From positions 1-64,000 of the IMG/VR virus record IMGVR_UViG_3300027708_000063: a stretch of DNA of 64,000 nt; one strand, given 5' to 3'. Source of the DNA: a virus. The notes under the pieces are model-generated. The model was not told where the DNA came from. It saw only the letters and a list, made by a program, of their open reading frames with translations, and ran no database searches. How positions within the stretch are numbered: the stretch's first letter is position 1; every line of letters starts with the position of its first letter. Shown here in pieces: positions 36,249 to 43,661 of the stretch. A program made the translations under genes and the position numbers.

Positions 36249-38759
36249 ATGGCAACAAAATATTGGGTAGGTGGTACTGGAAATTGGTCAACTGCAGGGC
36301 GTTGGTCAACACAAACAGGACAAGCCAGTTTTGTTGCAACAAGACCAAGTGGTACTAATGCTACACTTACCGTAACACAAGTATACAGTGGAACTATTAC
36401 TAGTGGAGATGCGCTATATGATGGTGCAGGTACAGCTCGTGGTGTTATTAACCAACAGTTAACCCCTTTATTAGGAGGCGAAACGTCAGGTGGTGTAGGA
36501 AGATATTCTACAACCGCTGCTAGTGCAGCAATTAGTACAAATAATCAATGCTATACTATAGTAAATAGTAGTAATACTACAGTACCTGCAAGTGCCAACA
36601 CCGATGAAATTATTTTTGACGGTAACAGTGGTTTTAATTTCACAGTTACTATATCAGGAACGTCTTATGCTGGTGGTTTGTATATAGGCAGTGTTGGTAC
36701 AACTCCTGTTAATAATGTGGTAACCACTGCACTCAGCGGTACAATGACATTGGCTGGTGCCAGTACACTAAACTTATACGGAGACCTTAAACTACCCTCA
36801 ACTGGATTAACTTGGACGCGTACAGGAGGTATTACAGCTAGTGGAACTGCTAACCGCATATGGTCTTGCAATGGGGTCGTAATTCCTGAAGCTATAACAA
36901 TTACTGCCAGTGGTAGTATATCCTTAGCAAATGCTTTTACTTGTAGTAGTACTATTACTAGTAATGCTAATTATACAGTATTTGATCTTACCAATAGTGG
37001 TGCCTCAACTGGAGTATATTTAACTTGTAGCTCTATGCTTGGGAACACAGGCAGATATATTACTTCAGGTACTACCGGCAAATTAGTATTTACAGGTACT
37101 GGCACACTTTTAAATGGTTCCATCAGTTTTAATGGTGGTTCAGTTAGTAATCCTGGTATAGTATTACTTAGTAATACGGCTGACACTGCTTTAAGATATA
37201 TTGTTCTTCCCCTTGGCAGTTCTAATAACTTTTCAATAGAAGTTCCCAGTGGAGGAGCTGCTGTACAGTGCAATATTACAGGCCAAACTTACGCTACTAT
37301 TGCAATACCTTCGCTAAATTCACCAAACTGGACAGGTTCATTTACTTATGCTATGGCAGCTAGTTATAGTTCATGTAGTTTAACTAGTCCTTCTTTTATA
37401 GCTCCAAATGTTACTGTATACTGGACTAATACACCACTAGCAGATTCAATAACATATACAGGTAATAATCAATTTGGCCCATACTCACAGTATATATGGA
37501 GTGTTGCAAAACGTGTATTTTTTGGAGCTAATAATACTTTTAATAATACTGCAATTGTTGCAAAGTACATGAGTGCATCAAATATAGATTTGGGCGCAAG
37601 CGGTTATATTACTATAACCGGTGCAGCAACGACTAGCGACCCTGGTGGAATTAATCTATTTGGTACATATGCAGGTAATAAAACAATATATTTAAATGCT
37701 CCGTATCTTGCAGGAAACACAGCCTATCAAAATAATTGCTATGTGGGTTTTAGTGATAGTACCAAACTTGATATAGTTGTAAATGGTAATGGAAATATAG
37801 TATTTGGTCCTCCTATAATTGGTTATGGTTGTTGCTGCACGGCAATTTATGGAGTACAAACTCCATTAAATAGCTTAGATTTAACAACTAATGCTTATAC
37901 TGGTAGACTAAAAGGTAGTTTATTACTTGCCGGTGATTTAAATATTCCAAGCGCAGTAACCCTTGCTACTTATAATGGTAGTTATTATGAAAATAGTTGT
38001 GACATTACTTTAGTAAATACCACACCTATTAATGTTAATGTAGGCCCTACTGTTATACCCAGAATTAATATTTCAGGAACTAGCACTGTTAATTTAACAG
38101 CACCACTAATTGGTGCTAATTACTCCCTTAGTGTAAATTCAGGAACATTTAATACTAATAATTATACCCTTGGTAGTCATAGTACATTTCAAAATTATAC
38201 AAATCTTGAATGCAATGGCGGAACTGTAAATTTAGGTTCAAGTAGTATTTACGGCAGTATTAAGTGTCCCACAGATGCAAGTAAATTAAATGCCGGTACT
38301 AGTATACTTTATATGAAAGGTGCACAATACGCGCCAGGTACTTATCTAGTTGGTAATACATTACCAAAAGTAGTTATAGTTGGTGGAGGTGGATCTTATT
38401 CACCCACTATATATGGTTCAGGTGGAACAATTACTGATTTCAGTATAACTGGAACAATTAACACTATATATGATGGAGTAGTATTTGCAGGCGGTACAAC
38501 CAATCTAAAAAGTTTTACCAACAACGCTGGTGGTTCATACAAAGCATATGTTGGCGCTCAGAGTTCTGCTATAATAAATAATTCAAGTGGTGTGCGTTTT
38601 AATCCAAATAACTTACTTATAGCAAACTCCTCGGCTACACCTGCTAATCAGTGGTATGCCTCTAATTCAACTGATAATGGTGGCAATACTGGATGGATAT
38701 TTGGCGATGCGCCACCAATTGTGGTAAACAATAGTTGTAAATTTCTTGCTCTTTTCTAA
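36249..38759 (+). CDS. Large beta-solenoid-like tail protein
   Basis: 836 residues with ribosome site AAAGGAAAA. It begins ATKYWVGGTGNWSTAGRWST, a motif seen at the start of phage and bacterial surface proteins with long beta-structure repeats. The body is a low-charge Ser/Thr/Asn/Gly ladder with periodic hydrophobic strands (MTLAGASTLNLYGDLKLPS, ITITASGSISLANAFTCSSTITSNANYTVFDL), suggesting a right-handed beta-helix or similar solenoid. It ends GNTGWIFGDAPP plus a short tail. Base composition is more AT-rich than the upstream fibres, so it may have been acquired separately. Receptor or depolymerase role unknown. Confidence 0.65.
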   Translation: MATKYWVGGTGNWSTAGRWSTQTGQASFVATRPSGTNATLTVTQVYSGTITSGDALYDGAGTARGVINQQLTPLLGGETSGGVGRYSTTAASAAISTNNQCYTIVNSSNTTVPASANTDEIIFDGNSGFNFTVTISGTSYAGGLYIGSVGTTPVNNVVTTALSGTMTLAGASTLNLYGDLKLPSTGLTWTRTGGITASGTANRIWSCNGVVIPEAITITASGSISLANAFTCSSTITSNANYTVFDLTNSGASTGVYLTCSSMLGNTGRYITSGTTGKLVFTGTGTLLNGSISFNGGSVSNPGIVLLSNTADTALRYIVLPLGSSNNFSIEVPSGGAAVQCNITGQTYATIAIPSLNSPNWTGSFTYAMAASYSSCSLTSPSFIAPNVTVYWTNTPLADSITYTGNNQFGPYSQYIWSVAKRVFFGANNTFNNTAIVAKYMSASNIDLGASGYITITGAATTSDPGGINLFGTYAGNKTIYLNAPYLAGNTAYQNNCYVGFSDSTKLDIVVNGNGNIVFGPPIIGYGCCCTAIYGVQTPLNSLDLTTNAYTGRLKGSLLLAGDLNIPSAVTLATYNGSYYENSCDITLVNTTPINVNVGPTVIPRINISGTSTVNLTAPLIGANYSLSVNSGTFNTNNYTLGSHSTFQNYTNLECNGGTVNLGSSSIYGSIKCPTDASKLNAGTSILYMKGAQYAPGTYLVGNTLPKVVIVGGGGSYSPTIYGSGGTITDFSITGTINTIYDGVVFAGGTTNLKSFTNNAGGSYKAYVGAQSSAIINNSSGVRFNPNNLLIANSSATPANQWYASNSTDNGGNTGWIFGDAPPIVVNNSCKFLALF

Positions 38760-38760
38760 T

Positions 38761-38928
38761 ATGATTTACTTACAATACGAAAAATCAAATGAAACACATT
38801 CATTTGTTGATGTGCTGACTTTAGAGGATGATCATGGTTTGTCTGATGAAGAATTAGAAGCACTAAAAGAAACCAGATTTCAAAATTGGTTAAATGCCAT
38901 AAGTCAACCTAGTATAACTACAATATGA
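38761..38928 (+). CDS. Small acidic protein, unknown
   Basis: 55 residues from the ATG at 38761, one base after the previous stop; an in-frame TTG at 38746 lies inside the previous gene. Helical and acidic (TLEDDHGLSDEELEALKETRFQNWLNAI). It sits between a solenoid tail protein and a cupin, perhaps as an assembly factor. No family recognised. Confidence 0.55.
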   Translation: MIYLQYEKSNETHSFVDVLTLEDDHGLSDEELEALKETRFQNWLNAISQPSITTI

Positions 38929-38934
38929 AATCGT

Positions 38935-39270
38935 ATGATACAAAATATTAGTGTATTACACACTTATACATTAAATGGATGTACTTTGAATTTTTATTCT
39001 GGTACAACTGGTGAGGGATTACCAAAGCATGAACATATCTTTGATCATTTAACTTACTGTTCTTCTGGTAGTGCAATGCTGCGAACTGCAAGATATGAAC
39101 AAATTATAACTAAAGATACTCGACCTATTAACTTGCCCGCAAATCAGTGGCATGAAATAGAAATACTGGAACCTAATACTGCATTTATTAACGTATTCCA
39201 AAATGATTATAACGATCCACAAAGTGATGTGACAATAGTCAACGGAATTCCAATGCGATTTGGACTATAA
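38935..39270 (+). CDS. Second cupin-like protein
   Basis: 111 residues. GEGLPKHEHIFDHLTYCSSGSAML has the HxH of cupin motif 1 (residues ~33-35), and ANQWHEIEIL matches motif 2 with a further His. Low similarity to the cupin at 4101 but comparable length and the same position behind a tail-protein gene. This suggests each cupin accompanies a fibre module. Substrate unknown. Confidence 0.65.
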   Translation: MIQNISVLHTYTLNGCTLNFYSGTTGEGLPKHEHIFDHLTYCSSGSAMLRTARYEQIITKDTRPINLPANQWHEIEILEPNTAFINVFQNDYNDPQSDVTIVNGIPMRFGL

Positions 39271-39391
39271 AAATATAATACAACACCTGATTCCCAGTAA
39301 TAGAAATGTTGCCAAGTGGGCAGATACTAGAGCAAAATTAATAAATGATAATCTTATAAGATTTCATCAGGATAATATGCAACAAGATTGA
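39260..39391 (+). CDS. Possible small peptide (weak)
   Basis: Open frame from TTG 39260 to TGA 39389-39391 (43 residues, e.g. HLIPSNRNVAKWADTRAKLI). It overlaps the end of the cupin gene and has no ATG or ribosome site. The residue pattern looks protein-like, but the start is doubtful and it may be a remnant. Confidence 0.25.
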   Translation: MDYKNIIQHLIPSNRNVAKWADTRAKLINDNLIRFHQDNMQQD

Positions 39392-39399
39392 TTAAAAAG

Positions 39400-39422
39400 A
39401 AAAGCGCCCAGAGGTGCTTTTC
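39400..39422. terminator. Bidirectional terminator between converging genes
   Basis: AAAAGCGCC / GGTGCTTTT stem (one G-U pair) with a CAGA loop. The leftward transcript ends in TTTTCTTTTT, so it best serves the minus-strand operon, and it has TTTT on the plus side too. Confidence 0.65.
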
Positions 39423-39473
39423 ATGTTTACTATATTATTATGGGCTATGCCCTAATATTATTATTTTAATAAA

Positions 39474-39752
39474 TTATTTCTTAGTACCGGCATTGACAAA
39501 TGCGTACATTTTTTCTGCTGTTTCTAACACTTTATCAAGACCTGGAAACTCTGGCATCTTAACTGTACTAACGATTTGACCAGTCTTCTCATCACGAGTA
39601 GCAGTCATTTCCCATCCTTGGAATTTGGATTGAAAGTCGTCTTGTACTAGGCTTTTTGCCATTCCCAAGATATCTGTTCTCAGTTCATATCCATTTTTAG
39701 ATTGATTAACTTTGAACTCGGGCAATTTTGGTGTATTGAATGTATTTGACAT
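39474..39752 (-). CDS. Conserved-type phage protein, unknown function
   Basis: 92 residues, leftward, with an excellent ribosome site (AGGAGAATAAT before ATG). Composition is amphipathic: a TDILGMAKSLVQDDFQSKFQGWEMTATRD core and a C-terminal helix (GLDKVLETAEKMYAFVNAG). No catalytic motif, signal or membrane segment. It has its own promoter with a palindromic operator-like site, so it may be expressed separately from the upstream GNAT gene. Function not recognised. Confidence 0.7.
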   Translation of the reverse strand: MSNTFNTPKLPEFKVNQSKNGYELRTDILGMAKSLVQDDFQSKFQGWEMTATRDEKTGQIVSTVKMPEFPGLDKVLETAEKMYAFVNAGTKK

Positions 39753-39783
39753 ATTATTCTCCTTATGTGTGTATGTCTGTTAA

Positions 39784-39803
39784 ACAACAATTAATTTTGT
39801 TGT
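39784..39803. promoter_or_regulatory. Palindrome in leader of the 39752 gene
   Basis: ACAACAA-TTAATT-TTGTTGT is a perfect 7+7 inverted repeat just downstream of the predicted transcription start of the minus-strand gene. It could be an operator or a leader hairpin. Confidence 0.4.
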
Positions 39804-39813
39804 CTAAGTATTT

Positions 39814-39842
39814 ATTATACACAGACTATCTGTGTAAAACAA
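39814..39842 (-). promoter_or_regulatory. Leftward sigma-70 promoter with operator-like palindrome
   Basis: On the minus strand: TTGTTT (39842-39837), 17-base spacer, TATAAT (39819-39814). The spacer is nearly filled by the perfect palindrome ACACAGA-CTA-TCTGTGT (39819-39835), an ideal place for a repressor dimer. A late-type AATAAATAC overlaps the -10 region. Confidence 0.5.
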
Positions 39843-39845
39843 TTT

Positions 39846-40403
39846 TTACGATAAAAATAGTGAGTTTTTATTTGCCCTCTTAGTAATGTAATCCAGAGCA
39901 GACAAATTGTTGTCTATGGTTTCGCTGATGTAGGTATTGATGCTGGCCGGGGCTAGTTGAATTTTTGCAAGGCTTTCGCCATGATCATTCTCCACAGTAA
40001 TCTCATTTTTCCTGCATAGGTGTCGAATGGCAGCGTTGGTACTCAAACATACCATGCAACCTTTAAGTATATTACGTGTACGGCAATACTGTATGCAACG
40101 TTTCATCAATAGATTACCAAAGCCACGTCCTCGATGTTTCTCTAACACACTAAATGCCAGTTCCATCCCACCGTCTAATGCAATATGTCCTATAGCAATA
40201 AATTCTAATTTACGATTCTCTATGGCAAACAATATGTGTTTGCTGGGATCCGCTTCGAACTTATCGCATAGTTGATCAATTACACCGTCAGTGATATGAG
40301 ATCCAAATCTAAGTGTTTTAGATTCTGCATCCAGGGCTTTGAGATGTGATCTATATTTGGGATATTCGTGCGCTAGCACCCGTCTAACTGTAGCGTGGGC
40401 CAT
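39846..40403 (-). CDS. GNAT family N-acetyltransferase
   Basis: 185 residues, leftward. The acetyl-CoA pyrophosphate loop EKHRGRGFGNLLMKRCIQYCR (around residues 87-107) is the GNAT motif A (Q/R-x-x-G-x-G/A). Preceding strands (ILFAIENRKLEFIAIGHIALDGGMELAFSVLE) fit the fold. The C-terminal ~40 residues are extra. It starts two bases after a tiny membrane-peptide gene and is the fourth gene of a leftward operon. Substrate unknown; phage GNATs can modify host proteins or small molecules. Confidence 0.8.
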   Translation of the reverse strand: MAHATVRRVLAHEYPKYRSHLKALDAESKTLRFGSHITDGVIDQLCDKFEADPSKHILFAIENRKLEFIAIGHIALDGGMELAFSVLEKHRGRGFGNLLMKRCIQYCRTRNILKGCMVCLSTNAAIRHLCRKNEITVENDHGESLAKIQLAPASINTYISETIDNNLSALDYITKRANKNSLFLS

Positions 40404-40404
40404 T

Positions 40405-40479
40405 TTATATGGCTAATACAAGCATACCAAAAAGCAATAACATAATACCAACAGAAAATAAAGAACAATCTTTACTCAT
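40405..40479 (-). CDS. 24-residue membrane peptide
   Basis: ATG at 40479 to TAA at 40405: MSKDCSLFSVG followed by the hydrophobic run IMLLLFGMLVLAI. One predicted membrane helix. It is packed tightly between the upstream small gene and the GNAT gene (1-2 base gaps), which supports it as a real micro-gene. Role unknown. Confidence 0.5.
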   Translation of the reverse strand: MSKDCSLFSVGIMLLLFGMLVLAI

Positions 40480-40480
40480 A

Positions 40481-40582
40481 TCAATACCAGGCCTTGTAAC
40501 CCTGCATCTTATATACACGTTCACGGTATTCGCTGATATCAATCAAAAAGTCCCAAATAGCGTTTAGAATTTTTTTAATCAT
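40481..40582 (-). CDS. 33-residue small protein
   Basis: ATG at 40582 overlapping the TGA of the upstream gene (ATGA), stop at 40483-40481. The product MIKKILNAIWDFLIDISEY... is an amphipathic helix followed by a basic/aromatic end (YKMQGYKAWY). Tight coupling with both neighbours argues for translation. Possibly membrane-active; not recognised. Confidence 0.5.
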   Translation of the reverse strand: MIKKILNAIWDFLIDISEYRERVYKMQGYKAWY

Positions 40583-40767
40583 AGTGGCCACCCTGACAGT
40601 GTACGGTTTAAATTTTTCTGTTCAAACTCTCGAGTTAATCTATCAACATCGCAACCATCTTGCGGATTGTTTTGGACAATGTAATATTCTAGTGCTGAGC
40701 CATAGGTTGTTGGCTTTTCAAATTCGCTAAACATCTTGTGGAAGTAAGCGGCTAATTCATTTAACAT
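40579..40767 (-). CDS. Small protein at head of leftward operon
   Basis: 62 residues, ribosome site CAGGAGAAAAT. Soluble, mixed charge (MFSEFEKPTTYGSALEYYIVQNNPQDGCDVDRLTREFEQKNLNRTL). First gene of the leftward operon, with an exact T4-type late promoter 48-55 bases upstream. No family recognised. Confidence 0.65.
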   Translation of the reverse strand: MLNELAAYFHKMFSEFEKPTTYGSALEYYIVQNNPQDGCDVDRLTREFEQKNLNRTLSGWPL

Positions 40768-40814
40768 ATTTTCTCCTGTGTGTTAAGTGTAGATACCTAG
40801 CGTTTCTACGTAAG

Positions 40815-40822
40815 TATTTATA
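40815..40822 (-). promoter_or_regulatory. Exact T4-type late promoter TATAAATA (leftward)
   Basis: The minus strand reads TATAAATACTTA, a perfect match to the T4 late consensus, 48 bases upstream of the ATG at 40767. The 39752 leader has a related AATAAATACTTA, so the downstream CTTA is shared too. Confidence 0.6.
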
Positions 40823-40856
40823 CTAGTATATATGGCAATGCAGCAATTTGCAAGAA

Positions 40857-40885
40857 TTTACTTTACCAAACTTCTATGCTATACT
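40857..40885 (+). promoter_or_regulatory. Sigma-70 promoter
   Basis: TTTACT (40857-40862), 17-base spacer, TATACT (40880-40885), followed by AAGGA and a TTG start at 40914. Five of six -10 bases match. Confidence 0.5.
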
Positions 40886-40913
40886 AAAGCTAAATACCAA
40901 AAGGAATAATACT

Positions 40914-41213
40914 TTGAAACGAGCCACCCGAAGCCTGTTAGAAGAACTTAACTCTATTTCACTACAAAAACACAGTGAAGCAGTAGTTGAGTCTAGAGCC
41001 ACTCATGTTATTGACAGTGCTATCAATTTGCTAACACTGATCAAAGAAAATTTTCCACCAGAACAGGCATACGAGCTAGAAAGACGCTTTATCAATAGTA
41101 TAAAAGCAGGCGATCCTAGCAAATTTACTCGTGGTATACGCAAACTACGCGATAATAAAGAAATTGCCAAAGGTCTTAAGATAATAGAAGGCGATCTAAA
41201 AGACGAAGATTAA
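40914..41213 (+). CDS. Small helical phage protein (TTG start)
   Basis: 99 residues. I chose the TTG at 40914 because AAGGA lies nine bases upstream and a sigma-70-like promoter sits just before it; the longer frame from 40848 would overlap that promoter. The product is all-helical (SEAVVESRATHVIDSAINLLTLIKENFPPEQAYELERRFINSI...FTRGIRKLRDNKEIAKGLKII), with no catalytic motif. Resembles small regulatory or assembly proteins of T4-like phages but not a family I can name. Confidence 0.65.
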   Translation: MKRATRSLLEELNSISLQKHSEAVVESRATHVIDSAINLLTLIKENFPPEQAYELERRFINSIKAGDPSKFTRGIRKLRDNKEIAKGLKIIEGDLKDED

Positions 41214-41243
41214 AGTCCATTCGAATAAATTTTTTTCAAATCT

Positions 41244-41279
41244 GATAAATAAAAACATACAAGTTCCAAGGGGGAACTT
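41244..41279 (+). promoter_or_regulatory. Late promoter GATAAATA plus 5'-leader hairpin
   Basis: GATAAATA (41244-41251) is followed by a stable hairpin AAGTTCC-AAGGG-GGAACTT (41261-41279) at the start of the predicted transcript, then AAGGAGA before the ATG at 41313. Terminal 5' hairpins like this stabilise T4-type late mRNAs. Confidence 0.55.
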
Positions 41280-41312
41280 AAAAACGATTAATAAAATCAA
41301 GGAGATTTTAAA

Positions 41313-41714
41313 ATGGCAACTTTAATTAAAAAGAACGAAAAGGTCGTAGCACCTTTTTACAAGAACGGCGTTACACTACAGTTCATCACTTTAACATTCC
41401 CAGGATCTGTAGCTGGTCTAGAAACAGCAACTGCCGCTGGCGTTAAGAGCCCAATTGCACAAGCTCTAGAAGCAATTGCACAAGTGGCTAGTATCGAGTT
41501 GATCGGTACAGTTTCTACAACAACTCTACCATTGGCTGTTGCAGCTCTAGGTGGTGCTTTTGGTACTGAAATGTATGACGGCACAAACAGCCAGACTTTT
41601 GTCCAGTACTGCCAGTCATTGATCCAGGCAGCTGGTACAACTACTGGTAGCCTACAAGGTGTTGCTAACGCTTCTACTACTGTAGCTGCTGGTGTTCGTG
41701 GTAACGCATTCTAA
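41313..41714 (+). CDS. Small, probably abundant virion-type protein
   Basis: 133 residues, Ala/Thr/Gly-rich, almost Cys-free, with beta strands (NGVTLQFITLTFPGSVAG) and Ala-rich helices (SPIAQALEAIAQVASIELIG). It stands alone between its own late promoter with a stabilising leader hairpin, a strong ribosome site (AAGGAGATTTTAAA) and a strong intrinsic terminator. That arrangement is expected for a highly expressed structural protein, such as a small capsid-decoration or tail protein. No homology recognised, so the virion role is inferred from the expression signals. Confidence 0.7.
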   Translation: MATLIKKNEKVVAPFYKNGVTLQFITLTFPGSVAGLETATAAGVKSPIAQALEAIAQVASIELIGTVSTTTLPLAVAALGGAFGTEMYDGTNSQTFVQYCQSLIQAAGTTTGSLQGVANASTTVAAGVRGNAF

Positions 41715-41735
41715 TCTAAAAAGTTAGAAACAAAG

Positions 41736-41760
41736 AAGGTACTTTTTAAGTACCTTTTTT
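41736..41760 (+). terminator. Strong intrinsic terminator
   Basis: AAGGTACTT-TTT-AAGTACCTT perfect 9-base stem followed by a T run, directly behind the 41313 gene. Confidence 0.85.
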
Positions 41761-41765
41761 TACGG

Positions 41766-41773
41766 CATAAATA
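41766..41773 (+). promoter_or_regulatory. Late promoter CATAAATA
   Basis: CATAAATA begins six bases after the terminator and 25 bases before the ATG at 41791, starting the next transcription unit. Confidence 0.55.
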
Positions 41774-41790
41774 TATTATATAGGTATATT

Positions 41791-42216
41791 ATGCAGATCA
41801 TCGAAATTCAAACTCTAATAGACATTACTGATACAAAGGTAGTGAGATTAAATCAAGGTACTCAACTCGAGCACGATCAATATAGAAATTTTGTCACATT
41901 AAAACAATGTGTAGAAATTAGATCGATTATCAGTTATGATACCGGTCCAGTGATGGAAGTTAAGGATATCAAGGACATGGGCTTTGGTACCAAATACAAA
42001 GGCAAACATGCAGTATGGACATTCCGTTTTAGTCCTGACCGTACTGGAGTATACAGTGAAAATGGCAACGATGTCTATGCTTTGCTAGAGGATGTCAACG
42101 GCGTTCCAGTTATCCAAAAATTAAAAGAAACTATAAATATAGAACAAGCAATCTTTGAATTGCAGAATCCGTCAACTAAAAACACAATCATCAAGGCACT
42201 CAAAGGCGCATTTTAA
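41791..42216 (+). CDS. Conserved-type phage protein, unknown
   Basis: 141 residues, first gene after a late promoter. Mixed alpha/beta (MQIIEIQTLIDITDTKVVRLNQGTQLEHDQYRNFVTLKQCVEIRSIISY, then GTKYKGKHAVWTFRFSPDRTGVY). The style fits the small accessory proteins near head or tail genes in T4-like marine phages, but no catalytic or binding motif is evident. It leads a run of small genes up to the core-like protein at 43662. Confidence 0.65.
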   Translation: MQIIEIQTLIDITDTKVVRLNQGTQLEHDQYRNFVTLKQCVEIRSIISYDTGPVMEVKDIKDMGFGTKYKGKHAVWTFRFSPDRTGVYSENGNDVYALLEDVNGVPVIQKLKETINIEQAIFELQNPSTKNTIIKALKGAF

Positions 42217-42256
42217 TTTAGCGTAGTGGTAGTTAATTTTTACTAAAAAGGAGCCT

Positions 42257-42547
42257 ATGATGGCAGTATTACAAGAACGAGTTGGTATACTCGAAACTAA
42301 GGTTGACGGTCTAAACGAGAAGATTGACGACATTAAAATTGATGTGAGAACAAATCACGAAGATATCAAATTCCAATTAAAAAACATGTATGATGCGAGC
42401 TGTACACAACATGCCGAATTGGGTAAGAAAATGAAGGAACTAGAAAATTTTAAAGATAAGTGGATATACATTGGCATGGGTGGCATTGCAGTTGCAGGAT
42501 GGGTTACTGGGCATCTAGACACTATTTTAAAGTTCCTCGGAAAATGA
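42257..42547 (+). CDS. XhlA-like coiled-coil/membrane protein (possible holin partner)
   Basis: 96 residues, ribosome site AAGGAG. Residues ~3-72 form a heptad coiled coil (LQERVGILETKVDGLNEKIDDIKIDV...LGKKMKELENFKDKW); a single C-terminal membrane segment follows (IYIGMGGIAVAGWVTGHL). This layout matches haemolysin XhlA-type proteins, which sit with lysis genes in other phages. No endolysin is adjacent here; the closest wall hydrolase candidate is the CHAP protein at 54865. Lysis role possible but unproven; a membrane-anchored assembly factor is an alternative. Confidence 0.55.
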   Translation: MMAVLQERVGILETKVDGLNEKIDDIKIDVRTNHEDIKFQLKNMYDASCTQHAELGKKMKELENFKDKWIYIGMGGIAVAGWVTGHLDTILKFLGK

Positions 42548-42548
42548 T

Positions 42549-42971
42549 ATGAGAATATTTGAATTGATTCGTGAACAACAGGCAATAGGGACTACTGGGT
42601 CATCTACAATGCCTACGAATCAACCAGTTGGTTCTGTATCGCAAACACCTGCACCTGGTGCAACACAACAACAAAAACAACCTCAGGATGCTAACAGCAC
42701 TCAATTGGGAAACCTTCTCAAACAGAATCAAATTAATGTTAATAGTGTAGATGATTTTCTCAGCGCCTACACAGCAATACAACAAAAACAACAATTAAAT
42801 CCAGATCAGGAAAAAACTTTAGGTGCATTTACCAAAGCAGTGGTTGCCAAACCTGGCCTAACTACACAGATTGCTGGACTGATGAAAACAATGTCAGCAA
42901 ATAAGCCAGTTGGACAAACTACTCCTCAGCCCACTTCCGGTACACCGCCACAGCCTACTCCGGGAGTCTAA
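42549..42971 (+). CDS. Gln/Pro-rich protein with MRIFELIREQ N-terminus
   Basis: 140 residues, one base after the previous stop. The N-terminal MRIFELIREQQ resembles the T4 capsid-targeting peptide (M-basic-x-F/Y-x-E-F/L-I). A disordered Gln/Pro/Thr linker, a helical middle (NVNSVDDFLSAYTAIQQKQQLNPDQEKTLGAFTKAVVA) and a Pro-rich tail follow. Could be an internal head or core protein. No enzyme motif. Confidence 0.6.
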   Translation: MRIFELIREQQAIGTTGSSTMPTNQPVGSVSQTPAPGATQQQKQPQDANSTQLGNLLKQNQINVNSVDDFLSAYTAIQQKQQLNPDQEKTLGAFTKAVVAKPGLTTQIAGLMKTMSANKPVGQTTPQPTSGTPPQPTPGV

Positions 42972-42972
42972 T

Positions 42973-43164
42973 ATGAAAATTGCACATCTATTATCTGGCA
43001 TGGGTGTTATTCTTACTAATCAAGAACAGGCATTTGTAGAATCTCATAAGACCAACGTTACTATTGAAAATTTGAGCAAACACGATCAGTGGCTCGCTCA
43101 GAACCTTGTCAGGAAAGGCATTTACTCAATAAGTAAAGATAGTCGCATTCTGATTAAAAAATAA
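42973..43164 (+). CDS. Small protein, unknown
   Basis: 63 residues from the ATG at 42973, which follows the previous stop by one base; the longer frame overlaps the preceding gene. Compact helical protein (NQEQAFVESHKTNVTIENLSKHDQWLAQNLVRKGIYSISKDSRILIKK), possibly winged-helix-like, but not recognised. The next gene begins with no gap. Confidence 0.6.
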   Translation: MKIAHLLSGMGVILTNQEQAFVESHKTNVTIENLSKHDQWLAQNLVRKGIYSISKDSRILIKK

Positions 43165-43632
43165 ATGAAACAAATCCCCGATGATATCTATCAAAAAGTA
43201 AAACAAATTGGCCTAAATGTTAAGGAACAATTAAAAAGCCAAGGTATTGCTATACCAACAAAAACTGAAGATGGTGCAATAAGAGTAGGACACTTTACAA
43301 TTAAAAAATCTAAAGGATTTTATAAGGTGTTAAACTATAGAAATGATGTAGTAGTTGATAATATCAACTTACCACAGACCGCTGCAATACAGGCAAACCG
43401 TCTAGCCCTTGGCAAATGGGCAGATGATAATCTATCAGCAGCTGATACGAGCTATGGACACGCACTATTCGAAGAAGAACTTCATACCCAACTGGCTGAA
43501 AAAAGTTTAAAATTAAACAACTTAGACAGAGCGGATGTTATGTTTACAAAACGCAACATAGCCAAATATAAGAAAGAACAGCACAAGAAGACCATCGTTC
43601 ATGGCTTTGAGAAACTAATGCGTTTTAGATAA
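43165..43632 (+). CDS. Small basic phage protein, unknown
   Basis: 155 residues, ATG immediately after the preceding TAA. The segment IRVGHFTIKKSKGFYKVLNYRNDVVVDNINLPQTAAIQANRLALGKW is a beta-hairpin plus helix, and the C-terminal half is Lys-rich and helical (FTKRNIAKYKKEQHKKTIVHGFEKLMRFR). This style is common in T4-like marine phages near the prohead genes. Function not recognised. The late promoter for the next gene overlaps its stop codon. Confidence 0.6.
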   Translation: MKQIPDDIYQKVKQIGLNVKEQLKSQGIAIPTKTEDGAIRVGHFTIKKSKGFYKVLNYRNDVVVDNINLPQTAAIQANRLALGKWADDNLSAADTSYGHALFEEELHTQLAEKSLKLNNLDRADVMFTKRNIAKYKKEQHKKTIVHGFEKLMRFR

Positions 43633-43635
43633 ATA
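43628..43635 (+). promoter_or_regulatory. Late promoter GATAAATA
   Basis: GATAAATA overlaps the stop codon of the 43165 gene and lies 27 bases before the ATG at 43662. Confidence 0.5.
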
Positions 43636-43661
43636 AATTTAATCATTCTTTTGGAACAAAT

